In this document: piece by piece, positions 10,361 to 18,304 of the stretch | How positions within the stretch are numbered: the first letter of the stretch is position 1 | How the letters are laid out: the number at the start of each line of letters is the position of its first letter | Program-made: the position numbers and the translations under genes | DNA from: Aquibium sp. ELW1220 | GTDB taxonomy: Bacteria; Pseudomonadota; Alphaproteobacteria; Rhizobiales; Rhizobiaceae | Direction: 5' to 3' | DNA: 64,000 nucleotides | Assembly (NCBI RefSeq): GCF_030398385.1 | Contig: NZ_JAOAOQ010000009.1 | Location: forward strand, 62,001-126,000 | Notes under the pieces: generated by a model | The model's database searches: none | Told to the model about the DNA's origin: nothing | Seen by the model: only the letters and a program-made list of their open reading frames with translations

Positions 10361-11994
10361 CCGGGGCGACCGGACAGCGTCTTGGCCACCAGGGCGCCGA
10401 GGCCTGCGAAATCGGCGACGGCACGCCGCGCGATGCCCTCGACGCAGAGCCCGGCGAAGCGGTCGTGGGGCATGGCGAGGACGATCGTGCCGTCTCGCCG
10501 CTCCGCCAGTCTCTCGGCGAGCGGGTAGCTCCAGAGCTGACGATAGGAGGGGGCGAGCATGGCCGGCTGCTTGAACAGGTCGACCGCCTTCCGGTGCAGC
10601 AGGGTAGCGTCGAGACCGACAACCGCGGGCAGAGCGGCGGAGCGGACGCGATGATAGAAGGGCGCCCAGAGGCGCTCGTCGCGGAGAAGGCTCCAGGCGA
10701 CGGGGACATGGCGTCCGTCGACATGGGGCGTCAGGTCGGCGGTGTAGCGATCGAGGAACGCGTCGCGCAGCGCGGGCGGTATGGCGGGCGGATCGAAGAG
10801 GAAGGCGCTCGCGCCGCTAGCCGCTGCGATCTCCAGCGCCAGAGCCGCCGAGCCTTCCCAGCCCAGCACCGCGCGGATCGGGCAGCCGAAGGCGTCGAGC
10901 GCCTGCCGGATCCAGGCGGCGGAGGTCTCGATGCTCCCGGGATCGCCGGTCTCGCTGTCGGCCTGGCCGGGAGCCTCGACGGCGAGCACGGGCCAGGAGC
11001 GGGCGATCTCGGCGAGATGGTCCTCGATTCCGCCGATGCCGCCGGGCAGCGGCGCGACGACGACCAGTGGCGGCCGTCCGTTCGGCGTGCCGAAGAGGCG
11101 GGCGTGGAGCGTGCCCTGGCCACAGGGAAGCATGTAGCGTCCGTCCGTCTGGGCGTCCGCCCAGGCCGGGGCCGGCTCAGCGGGCGCGACGGAGGCCGAC
11201 ACGGTCTGCATGATCGCGACCTCCGCATGGGCGGCCTCGATCGTGTCGCGCGGCAGTTCGCGTTTCGGGTGAAGCTCCGGGACCGTGGCGAAGGCGCCGT
11301 AGAGGCTGTCGCCCGGCCGGGCCGTCAGCATCACCGGCGCGCGCGTCTCCTGCAGCGCCGGAATCGAATCGTGGCGGAAGGCCGCCGCATAGGCGGTGCG
11401 GTAGCCGTCGCCCGCCATCATGATCTGGGTGAAGCCGCGATGCAGGAAGTCGACGTCGGGGAGGTCGGTGTCGGCGCGGTAGGCGGTCTGCTGGAGGTCC
11501 CAGGGCCAGAACACGTGCTGGTCGCGATAGCGCAGCCACCAGAAGGCGAGGTGGCTGCCGTCCCATTGCGGTTCGACCGGGACGAGATACTGGGTGAGAT
11601 AGCGTTCGCTCTCGCCGGGCGTGAACACCGGATAGCCGTCGCAAAGCGCGAGCGCCACGCGGCTCGGATGCCGCCGCGCGGTCTCGACCGCGATCGAGGC
11701 GCCGGTGTGCCGACCGTAGAGGATGGCCCGGTCGAGGCCGAGCGCGTCCAAGGTCTCGACCACCGCGTCGGCATAGTCGGCGATCTCGGGCTTCTGGTGG
11801 TCCAGCGGCGTCGACAGGCCATAGCCGGGCGTGTCGATGGCGATGGCGTCGAAGTGCCGGCCGAACACCTCGAGCTGTTCGAGGAACATCGCGCCGGACA
11901 CCGGCGATGCGTGCAGCAGGATGACGGCCGGGCCCTGGCCGGTCCGGCGGTAGTGGACGTGGCGGTCGCCGATCCGCAGGTAGCCGCGTCTCAT
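10357..11994 (-). CDS. Tandem alpha/beta-hydrolase-fold protein with replaced nucleophiles
   Basis: A 545-residue protein, about twice the usual alpha/beta-hydrolase length. Residues 1 to about 265 form a recognisable hydrolase domain with oxyanion strand VILLHASPVSG, AIDTPGYGLS and a nucleophile elbow GRHTG (residues 94-98) in which the usual Ser is His96. After a Pro/Ala-rich linker a second, weaker copy starts near 305 (LVVVAPLPGG, VEAPGQADS) with elbow GWEGS (378-382), where the nucleophile position is Glu380. A His near the C terminus (AMPHDRF) keeps the normal position. Overlaps of four bases on both sides tie it to the two neighbouring genes. It may hydrolyse the product by a non-standard mechanism, or be non-catalytic. 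Confidence 0.8.
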   Translation of the reverse strand: MRRGYLRIGDRHVHYRRTGQGPAVILLHASPVSGAMFLEQLEVFGRHFDAIAIDTPGYGLSTPLDHQKPEIADYADAVVETLDALGLDRAILYGRHTGASIAVETARRHPSRVALALCDGYPVFTPGESERYLTQYLVPVEPQWDGSHLAFWWLRYRDQHVFWPWDLQQTAYRADTDLPDVDFLHRGFTQIMMAGDGYRTAYAAAFRHDSIPALQETRAPVMLTARPGDSLYGAFATVPELHPKRELPRDTIEAAHAEVAIMQTVSASVAPAEPAPAWADAQTDGRYMLPCGQGTLHARLFGTPNGRPPLVVVAPLPGGIGGIEDHLAEIARSWPVLAVEAPGQADSETGDPGSIETSAAWIRQALDAFGCPIRAVLGWEGSAALALEIAAASGASAFLFDPPAIPPALRDAFLDRYTADLTPHVDGRHVPVAWSLLRDERLWAPFYHRVRSAALPAVVGLDATLLHRKAVDLFKQPAMLAPSYRQLWSYPLAERLAERRDGTIVLAMPHDRFAGLCVEGIARRAVADFAGLGALVAKTLSGRPG

Positions 11995-13544
11995 CCCGGC
12001 GTCCGCCCCTTGGCTTCGGCGACCAGCTGGTCGCGCAGGGTGCGGTGCATGATCTTGCCGGTGCCGTTCTTTGGCAGTTCGGAGACGTAGCGTATTTCCT
12101 TCGGCAGCTTGTAGCGGGCGAGCCGTTTTTCGCAGAAGGCGCGCAACTCCTCGAGGCCAGGCTGGGGCACGCCGGGGCGGGCGACGACGAACCCGATGAC
12201 GGCCTCGCCCCAGTAGTCGTCCGGCTTGCCGACGATGGCCACCTCGGCCACGGCGGGATGGCCGTAGAGGACGTCCTCGATCTCGCGGGGGAAGATGTTC
12301 TGCCCGCCGGAGATGATCGTGTTGGTCTCACGGTCGACGATGTAGAGGAAGTTGTCCTCGTCGAGGAAGCCAAGGTCGCCGACGCTGACCCAGCCGTCGC
12401 GCACGGCGGCCTCCGTCGCCTCGGGCCGGTTCCAGTAGCCCGAGAAGAGCCAGCTGTTGCGGATCGCCACGCGCCCCGGCTTGCCGTTCTCCACCGGCTG
12501 CCAGTCTGCATCGACGATGCGGATCTCGGCCCCGGGATTGGCCTGGCCGACCGAGGAGATCTTGCGCATGTGCTCCTCGGGGCGGATCGTCGTCGCGCCT
12601 CCGGTCTCTGTCGCGCCGTAGCTGTCGAAGAGGATGCCCTCGCCGAAATAGTCGATGATGCGCTCCTTGGTGGCGTGCGGCAGGGCGGCGGCGTTGGAGT
12701 TGATCACCTTCAGCGACGACGTGTCGGCACGGCGCAGCACGCTCTCGTCGAGCTTGAACAGGCCGTGGAAATGGGTCGGCACCGTGAACATGTTGTTGAT
12801 CCGGTCGGCCTCCAGCCAGTGCAGGAACTCTTCCGGATCGTATTTGCGCATGATACGGCAGTCGCCGCCGAACCAGATCGGGACGAGTGCTGCAATGAAG
12901 CCGGCGCCGTTGAAGAAGGGCGTGAAGGCGAGCGTGCGGCAGGTCGGGTTGTAGCCGCCCTGGAAGGCGCCCAGCACCAGCGTCATGTGGTCGACGCGGG
13001 AGCGGTGGGAGAGCAGCACGCCCTTCGGCTTGCCGGTGGTGCCCGAGGTGTAGGGAATGCAGAAGATGTCGCCCGAATCCACCGGCACGGTGGGCTCGGC
13101 GCTTGACGCCCTCGAAAGCAGCGCCTCGTAGCGCGCGTCGAGGACGATGATCCTCGGCTCGTGCTCCAGTTCGGCTTCGCGGATGATCTCCTCATAGTCC
13201 GGGTCGACGAAGATCACCCTGGCCCGGCTGTCATTGGCGATGTAGGCGGCTTCGAAGCGGGTCGAGAACGGGCTGATCATCGCGGTGGCACAGCCGGCGT
13301 CGGCGATGCCGAGCGTGATCTCGAGGAACTGCGGCCGGTTTCCGCACATCATCGCGACATGGTCGCCCGGGCGCAGGCCGAGCCCGTCGCGGGCCAGGTT
13401 GGCGACGCGGTTGATGCGGTCGACCACCGTGGCATAGGTCATCGGGTCGAAATCGCCCCGCAGCGCGACCTTGCCCGGCGTCCGGACCGCCGAGATGCGC
13501 ACGCCGGAGCTGATCGTCTTCGGACGGTAGGTGCTGACGGCCAT
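11991..13544 (-). CDS. Acyl-CoA synthetase / AMP-dependent ligase
   Basis: A 517-residue ANL ligase with P-loop YTSGTTGKPKGV (around residue 165), YGATETGG at the A5 position, the A7-like VSVGDLGFLD with the ribose-binding Asp, and ELPKNGTGKI with the catalytic C-terminal Lys. It would activate an organic acid with ATP and CoA in the cytoplasm. It lies three bases after the amidohydrolase-fold gene and overlaps the tandem hydrolase gene by four. It differs clearly from the second ligase at 7236-8810, so the two are more likely to act on different intermediates than to be a recent duplication. Confidence 0.9.
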   Translation of the reverse strand: MAVSTYRPKTISSGVRISAVRTPGKVALRGDFDPMTYATVVDRINRVANLARDGLGLRPGDHVAMMCGNRPQFLEITLGIADAGCATAMISPFSTRFEAAYIANDSRARVIFVDPDYEEIIREAELEHEPRIIVLDARYEALLSRASSAEPTVPVDSGDIFCIPYTSGTTGKPKGVLLSHRSRVDHMTLVLGAFQGGYNPTCRTLAFTPFFNGAGFIAALVPIWFGGDCRIMRKYDPEEFLHWLEADRINNMFTVPTHFHGLFKLDESVLRRADTSSLKVINSNAAALPHATKERIIDYFGEGILFDSYGATETGGATTIRPEEHMRKISSVGQANPGAEIRIVDADWQPVENGKPGRVAIRNSWLFSGYWNRPEATEAAVRDGWVSVGDLGFLDEDNFLYIVDRETNTIISGGQNIFPREIEDVLYGHPAVAEVAIVGKPDDYWGEAVIGFVVARPGVPQPGLEELRAFCEKRLARYKLPKEIRYVSELPKNGTGKIMHRTLRDQLVAEAKGRTPG

Positions 13545-13547
13545 GGT

Positions 13548-14435
13548 CTACTCCGCCGCGATGGCCGCGTCTTCGCGCCAGCCCGGCAGCTTGAACAGCC
13601 GCAGCGCGTTGTCGCGCATGATCCTGCGATGGGATTCGGGGCGGAAGCCGAGTTCGGCCACCTGCTTGACGGCATCCTCCGGGTCGATCACCGGCCAGTC
13701 TGTGCCGAACAGGAATTTGTGGCTGCCATAGGTGTTGGCGTAGTGCACCATCTGCGGCGGCCAGTAGCGCGGCGCGTAGGCGTCGCCGCCGATGTAGACG
13801 TTCGGATGCTTCCAGGCCATCGAGATCATCTCGTCCGTCCAGGGCACGCCGAGATGGATGCCGATGAGGACGAGTTCGGGGAAGTCGATCGCCACCTGGT
13901 CGAGGCAGATCGGGCGGCCGACCGACGGCAGGCGGCGGTCCTTCTGGTAGATCAGGTTGTGGCCGACCTGCATCATGATGGGAATGTCGAGTTCGGCGCA
14001 GCGGGCATAATAGGGATAGTACTGTGCGGCATCGGGTGCGAGGCCGAACCAGTGCGGATAGAGATGCGCGCCGACGAAGCCGTAGTCCTTGACGGCCCGG
14101 TCGAGCTCGCGCAGTCCGGCGATGCCGCGCATCGGATCGATGCCGGCGAGGCCCGAGAAGCGGTCGGGATGGGCCTGACAGATCTCGTGGACGCGCTCGT
14201 AGGTGATTTCCATCGAGCCGCGAATGCGCAGGTCGCCGCAGCGCACGGCCACCAGCAGCGAGCGCTCGATGCCGGCGCTGTCCATTTTCCGCAGATAGTC
14301 CTCGATCTCCACGCCGCGGCGCAGCTCGTTCGAGTGGCGGACCTGATCGTGGAAACGGTCGTCGGTCGGGTTGCGGTTTTCGGCGATCTCGCGTGGCGTC
14401 AGCACGTTCACGACGATATCGATATGGCCGGTCAT
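13548..14435 (-). CDS. Amidohydrolase-2 (ACMSD-type TIM barrel) protein
   Basis: A 295-residue TIM-barrel protein of the amidohydrolase-2 family, whose known members are metal-dependent decarboxylases or hydrolases (ACMSD, gamma-resorcylate decarboxylase, 4-oxalomesaconate hydratase relatives). Later motifs are present: MMQVGHN, IGIHLGVPW and FGTDWP with the catalytic Asp. The N-terminal HxH metal motif is absent; the equivalent strand reads IDIVVNVLTP. The frame is open to 14489, but the ATG at 14435 follows AGAAAGGA at good spacing, so that start is preferred. It is the first enzyme gene after the transporter genes in the operon. Confidence 0.83.
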   Translation of the reverse strand: MTGHIDIVVNVLTPREIAENRNPTDDRFHDQVRHSNELRRGVEIEDYLRKMDSAGIERSLLVAVRCGDLRIRGSMEITYERVHEICQAHPDRFSGLAGIDPMRGIAGLRELDRAVKDYGFVGAHLYPHWFGLAPDAAQYYPYYARCAELDIPIMMQVGHNLIYQKDRRLPSVGRPICLDQVAIDFPELVLIGIHLGVPWTDEMISMAWKHPNVYIGGDAYAPRYWPPQMVHYANTYGSHKFLFGTDWPVIDPEDAVKQVAELGFRPESHRRIMRDNALRLFKLPGWREDAAIAAE

Positions 14436-14463
14436 GGGTATTCCTTTCTGGAGATCGCCGGGG

Positions 14464-15417
14464 TCAGGTCTTGATGCAGGCGACCGCATGGTCGCCTTCC
14501 GCCTTGGCAGTGAGGGCGATGGCCTTCGTGGTGCAGGCCGGTTCGGCGATCGGGCAGCGCGCGGCGAAGCCGCAGCCGGGCGGCAGCCTGAGCGGGCTCG
14601 GCGGTTCGCCGAGGATCGGCATCCTTTCGCGGCGGACGCGCGGGTCGGCCGACAGCTGGGCCGAGAGCAGCGTGCGCGTGTACGGATGCAGCGGCGCGCG
14701 GAAGATCGCGTCGCGGCTGCCCGTCTCGACGATGCGCCCGAGATACATGACGCAGACGCGGTCGCAGATCGCGTGGACGGTATCGAGGTCGTGGCTGATG
14801 AACAGCATCGCCATGCCGTGCTCCTCCTTCAGCGAGGAAAGCAGCGACAGGATTTCGGCCCGCACGGACAGGTCGAGCGAACTGGTCGGCTCGTCGAGGA
14901 CGAGGAGCTTCGGCTTGGTCGCGATGGCGCGGGCGATCGAGGCGCGCTGCAGCTGGCCGCCCGACGCCTGGTTCACGTGCCGTTCGAGCAGCACCTCCGA
15001 CAGAGCCACGCGGCTGGCCAGAGCGCGTACTTCCTTCTTCCTGTCCTCCTTCGACAGGGCGGTGTGCAGTTTCAGCGGCTCCTCGATCAGCGCGCCGATC
15101 TTCATGCGCGGGTTGAGCGAAGCGTAGGGGCTCTGGAACACCATCTGCACCGACGGCCGCAGGCGGCGCATGCGCCCCTCGCGCCAGGTGGTGACGTCGT
15201 GGCCGTCGAAGACGACGGAGCCGGACGTCGCCTGTTCGAGACGCAGGATCAGCCGGCCGAGCGTCGTCTTGCCCGATCCGCTTTCGCCGACCAGGCCGAC
15301 GGATTCGCCCGGCGCGATCGAGAGGCTGACGCCGTTGAGCGCATGGACCGTGCGGCCGCCGCCGCGGAAATGCTTGACCGCGTCGCGCACGGAGAGGAGG
15401 GGTTCGGATGTGTTCAT
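14464..15417 (-). CDS. Oligopeptide/dipeptide-type ABC transporter ATP-binding protein (DppF/OppF-like)
   Basis: A 317-residue ATPase with Walker A GESGSGKTT, signature ASGGQLQR, Walker B LLVLDEPTSSLD and switch His FISHDLD. The C-terminal extension carries the GCGFAARCPIAEPAC motif, which in Dpp/Opp ATPases binds an iron-sulphur cluster. The frame is open far upstream in the other genes' shadows; the ATG at 15417 overlaps the preceding ATPase stop by four bases. It pairs with the DppD-like ATPase to drive the family-5 importer. Confidence 0.92.
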   Translation of the reverse strand: MNTSEPLLSVRDAVKHFRGGGRTVHALNGVSLSIAPGESVGLVGESGSGKTTLGRLILRLEQATSGSVVFDGHDVTTWREGRMRRLRPSVQMVFQSPYASLNPRMKIGALIEEPLKLHTALSKEDRKKEVRALASRVALSEVLLERHVNQASGGQLQRASIARAIATKPKLLVLDEPTSSLDLSVRAEILSLLSSLKEEHGMAMLFISHDLDTVHAICDRVCVMYLGRIVETGSRDAIFRAPLHPYTRTLLSAQLSADPRVRRERMPILGEPPSPLRLPPGCGFAARCPIAEPACTTKAIALTAKAEGDHAVACIKT

Positions 15418-16388
15418 GCGAAGTGGCACCGCGTCTCGACCTGGGCAGGCTGGCTGATCTTTACCGGAGGTTCCGTCGCGCAGACGGGCTGAACCTTCGG
15501 GCAGCGCGGGGCAAAAAGGCAGCCTGAGGGAAGGTCGTAGAGGTTGGGCGGGGTGGATGGCGGAAGCGAGCGCTGGCCAGACGCGGCGGCGGCGAGATCG
15601 GCCGCCGCGAGCAGAGCGGCAGTATAGGGGTGGCGCGGCGCGACGAAGACCTCGCCTACCGGTCCCTGCTCGACGACGACGCCCGAATACATCACCGCGA
15701 CATGCTCGCAGTACTGTGCGACGACGCCGAGATCGTGGGTGACGATGATGGCGCCGCGATCGGTGCCCTTTACGAGGTCGCGGATCAGGTCGAGGATCTG
15801 CGCTTGGACGGTGACGTCGAGCCCGGTCGTCGGCTCGTCGGCGATGAGCAGGACCGGATCGTTGATCAGCGCCATGGCGATGACCACGCGCTGCGCCATG
15901 CCGCCGGAGAGCTCGTGCGGCCAGGTCTTCATGCGGTCCTGCGGGCTCGGCACGCCGACGCGCTTCAGCATGTCGATCGCGCGGGCCCGGGCGTCGGCGC
16001 GCGAGATGTCGCGATGCGCGCGTTGCAGCCGGACGAGCTGGTCGCCGACCCGCACGCGCGGATCGAGACTGGTGACCGGCGACTGCACGACGAGGCCGAT
16101 GGTGGCGCCGCGATGGCGGTTGAGTTCGGCTTCCGACATCGTGTCGAGACGCTGGCCCATCAGCTCGACCTCGCCCGCGACGCGCTCGGCCGGTGCCTTC
16201 AGCGTGCCGAGGATCGTCTGGACGGTCAGCGACTTGCCGGCGCCGGTTTCGCCCACCACGCCGAGGATACGGCCGGGCGGCAGGGTGAGGTCGACGCCGT
16301 TGAGGGCGCGTGCGGTACGGATCTCGTTGACGGCGTTGCGGGAGATGAAGTGGGTGCGCAGACCCCGGACTTTCAGGATGTCGGTCAT
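15414..16388 (-). CDS. Oligopeptide/dipeptide-type ABC transporter ATP-binding protein (DppD/OppD-like)
   Basis: A 324-residue ATPase with Walker A GETGAGKSLT, signature LSGGMAQR, Walker B LLIADEPTTGLD, switch His IVTHDLGV and the C-terminal Cys motif CLFAPRCPKVQPVC typical of OppD/DppD. It overlaps the permease gene upstream and the second ATPase gene downstream by four bases each. Together the two ATPases form the heterodimeric motor on the cytoplasmic face of the importer. Confidence 0.93.
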   Translation of the reverse strand: MTDILKVRGLRTHFISRNAVNEIRTARALNGVDLTLPPGRILGVVGETGAGKSLTVQTILGTLKAPAERVAGEVELMGQRLDTMSEAELNRHRGATIGLVVQSPVTSLDPRVRVGDQLVRLQRAHRDISRADARARAIDMLKRVGVPSPQDRMKTWPHELSGGMAQRVVIAMALINDPVLLIADEPTTGLDVTVQAQILDLIRDLVKGTDRGAIIVTHDLGVVAQYCEHVAVMYSGVVVEQGPVGEVFVAPRHPYTAALLAAADLAAAASGQRSLPPSTPPNLYDLPSGCLFAPRCPKVQPVCATEPPVKISQPAQVETRCHFA

Positions 16389-17254
16389 TTCTTGACGTCC
16401 AGGCGCGGGTCGGTGAGCTCCTGCAGACCGTCACCCATCAGGTTGAAGCCGAAGACGGCGATGACCAGCGCGATGCCGGGGAACATCGCCACCCAGTGCT
16501 GGCCGCTGATGATGTATTCGGCGCCCTGGCGGATCAGCGCGCCCCATTCCGGCTCCGGCGCCTGGATGCCGACGCCGACGAAGGCGAGTGTCGCCGAGAC
16601 GCGCAGCGCCCAGGCCATGCGCAGCGGCAGCAGCGCGGCCGCGCCCTTGATGGTGTTCGGCAGGAGATGGACGAACAGGATGCGCCAGGTGGGATTGCCG
16701 GTCACCACCGCGGAGGCGACGAAATCGCTGCGCCGGATCGAGATGACCTCCGAGCGCACCATCCGCGCGAAGATCGGCGCGTCGATCAGCCCGATGACGA
16801 CGACGACGTTGACCAGCGACTGTCCGGTCGCCGAGACGACGGCGAGCGCCAGGATGATCGAGGGGAAGGCGCGCAGCACGTCGAGCATGCGCGTCAGCAC
16901 CTCGTCGATCACGCCGCCATAGTAGCCGGCGATGAGCCCGAGCGGGACCCCGACCGCAACCATGACGAGGGCCGAGGGCAGGGCGATGGCGATGGCGTAG
17001 CGCGCGCCGTAGAGGACGCGGGTGAAGACGTCCATCCCGTTGCCATCGGTCCCGAACCAGTGGGCGGCGGAGGGCGCCTGCAGGATGGCGTTGGGCAGGA
17101 CCTCGGTCGGCCCGTAGGGGCTGACGACGCCGCAGAGGAGCGCCGTGAGAACGAGCAGAGCGACGAGCGCGCTGCCCACGACGAAGCTGGACGAGCGCCG
17201 CCATAGCCGCGCAAGCCGGTCGCCAGCCCTGATGTCGGAGATCGCGGATGCCAT
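16385..17254 (-). CDS. ABC transporter permease (DppC/OppC-like)
   Basis: A 289-residue inner-membrane protein. It has the N-terminal helix found in DppC, the HWFGTDGNGMDVFTRVLYGAR segment typical of this subfamily, and several more helices. The ATPase-contact loop is in the SEVISIRRSDFVASAVVTG stretch. It starts three bases after the DppB-like gene and overlaps the ATPase gene by four, so it is part of the same message. Confidence 0.92.
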   Translation of the reverse strand: MASAISDIRAGDRLARLWRRSSSFVVGSALVALLVLTALLCGVVSPYGPTEVLPNAILQAPSAAHWFGTDGNGMDVFTRVLYGARYAIAIALPSALVMVAVGVPLGLIAGYYGGVIDEVLTRMLDVLRAFPSIILALAVVSATGQSLVNVVVVIGLIDAPIFARMVRSEVISIRRSDFVASAVVTGNPTWRILFVHLLPNTIKGAAALLPLRMAWALRVSATLAFVGVGIQAPEPEWGALIRQGAEYIISGQHWVAMFPGIALVIAVFGFNLMGDGLQELTDPRLDVKK

Positions 17255-17257
17255 CTG

Positions 17258-18289
17258 TCAGCTCCTCGCCCGCGGTTCGAGCCAGAGCACGAGCAGGTCG
17301 ATCACCAGGAAGACGCCGATCGAGAACAGGGCGATGACCGCGACATAGCCCTGCACCGCCGCGAAATCGCCCGAGAGGATCGCGTTGAGGCCCCATTGTC
17401 CGAAGCCGCCCCAGGCAAAGATGAGTTCGAGCAGCGAGACCGCCGCCAGCGTGCCGGTGAGCTCCGAGCCGGCGAGCGTCAGGATCGGCGCAAGGCTGTT
17501 GCGGACGACGATCTGGCGAACGATGCGCGGCGGCAGTCCGCAGGACCGGGCATACGACACGTAGTCGCTGTTGATCACGTCGAGCGCAATGACGCGCGAA
17601 TGCTTGAGGATGGGGGCAGCGATGATGATGGCCAGGATGGTCACGGGCAGCGCGAGATGATGCAGCGCATCGACCACTGCTTCCCAGTCGCCCGCCAGCG
17701 CGCCGTCGATCAGGACGCTGCCGGTCACCGGCGGCGGCGGGAAAGCGGCCATGCCGATGCGCCCCATCGGGGCGGCGGCAATGCCCAGCACGGAATAGAA
17801 CAGGAAGATCGCCATCAATCCGATCCAGTATGTCGGAACAGAGAAGCCGAGGAGCGAGAGGAAGCGCGAGGTGTGATCGAACCGCGATCCGTATCGGAAG
17901 GCGGAGGCGATGCCGATCGATGCACCGGCGAATCCGCCGATGGCGAAGGCCGGCAGGAGGAGTTCCATGGTCGCGACCAGCCGCGGCCGGATCTCGTCGA
18001 TCACCGGGCGTCCGGAGATCCAGGACAGGCCGAAATCCCCCTGGGCGAGGTGGCCGACATAGATGATGAACTGCTCGTAGATCGGTCGGTCCAGCCCGAG
18101 GTTACTGCGAATGCGCTCCAGCATCGCTGCGTCGGCGAAGGGACCCGCCAGCATCAGCGAGGCGTCGCGGGTGCCGATCCGGATGAGCAGGAAGGTGACG
18201 AGGATCACCCCCAGCAGCATCGGTATGGCGACCAGCAGTCGCGCGAGGATGGCTCGCGCGACTGCGAGGATGACCGAGTTGGCTCTCAC
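17258..18289 (-). CDS. ABC transporter permease (DppB/OppB-like)
   Basis: A 343-residue inner-membrane permease. The N-terminal helix with LLVAIPMLLGVILVTFLLIR, the LGLDRPIYEQFIIY segment and the GFSVPTYWIG motif are characteristic of the DppB branch. The EAA-like loop reads DYVSYARSCGLPPRIV. The final helices with WGGFGQWGLNAI match the family end. It follows the substrate-binding protein gene after 15 nt and forms the channel with the DppC-like permease. Confidence 0.92.
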   Translation of the reverse strand: MRANSVILAVARAILARLLVAIPMLLGVILVTFLLIRIGTRDASLMLAGPFADAAMLERIRSNLGLDRPIYEQFIIYVGHLAQGDFGLSWISGRPVIDEIRPRLVATMELLLPAFAIGGFAGASIGIASAFRYGSRFDHTSRFLSLLGFSVPTYWIGLMAIFLFYSVLGIAAAPMGRIGMAAFPPPPVTGSVLIDGALAGDWEAVVDALHHLALPVTILAIIIAAPILKHSRVIALDVINSDYVSYARSCGLPPRIVRQIVVRNSLAPILTLAGSELTGTLAAVSLLELIFAWGGFGQWGLNAILSGDFAAVQGYVAVIALFSIGVFLVIDLLVLWLEPRARS

Positions 18290-18304
18290 GTCGAACCGGC
18301 CGCC

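Noticed and set aside
14464..16434. A single 656-residue fused double ATPase
   Set aside because: The longer frame runs out of phase through the DppD-like gene; the real DppF-like protein starts at 15417 with the normal N terminus, and the two ATPases are separate, four-base-overlapping genes.
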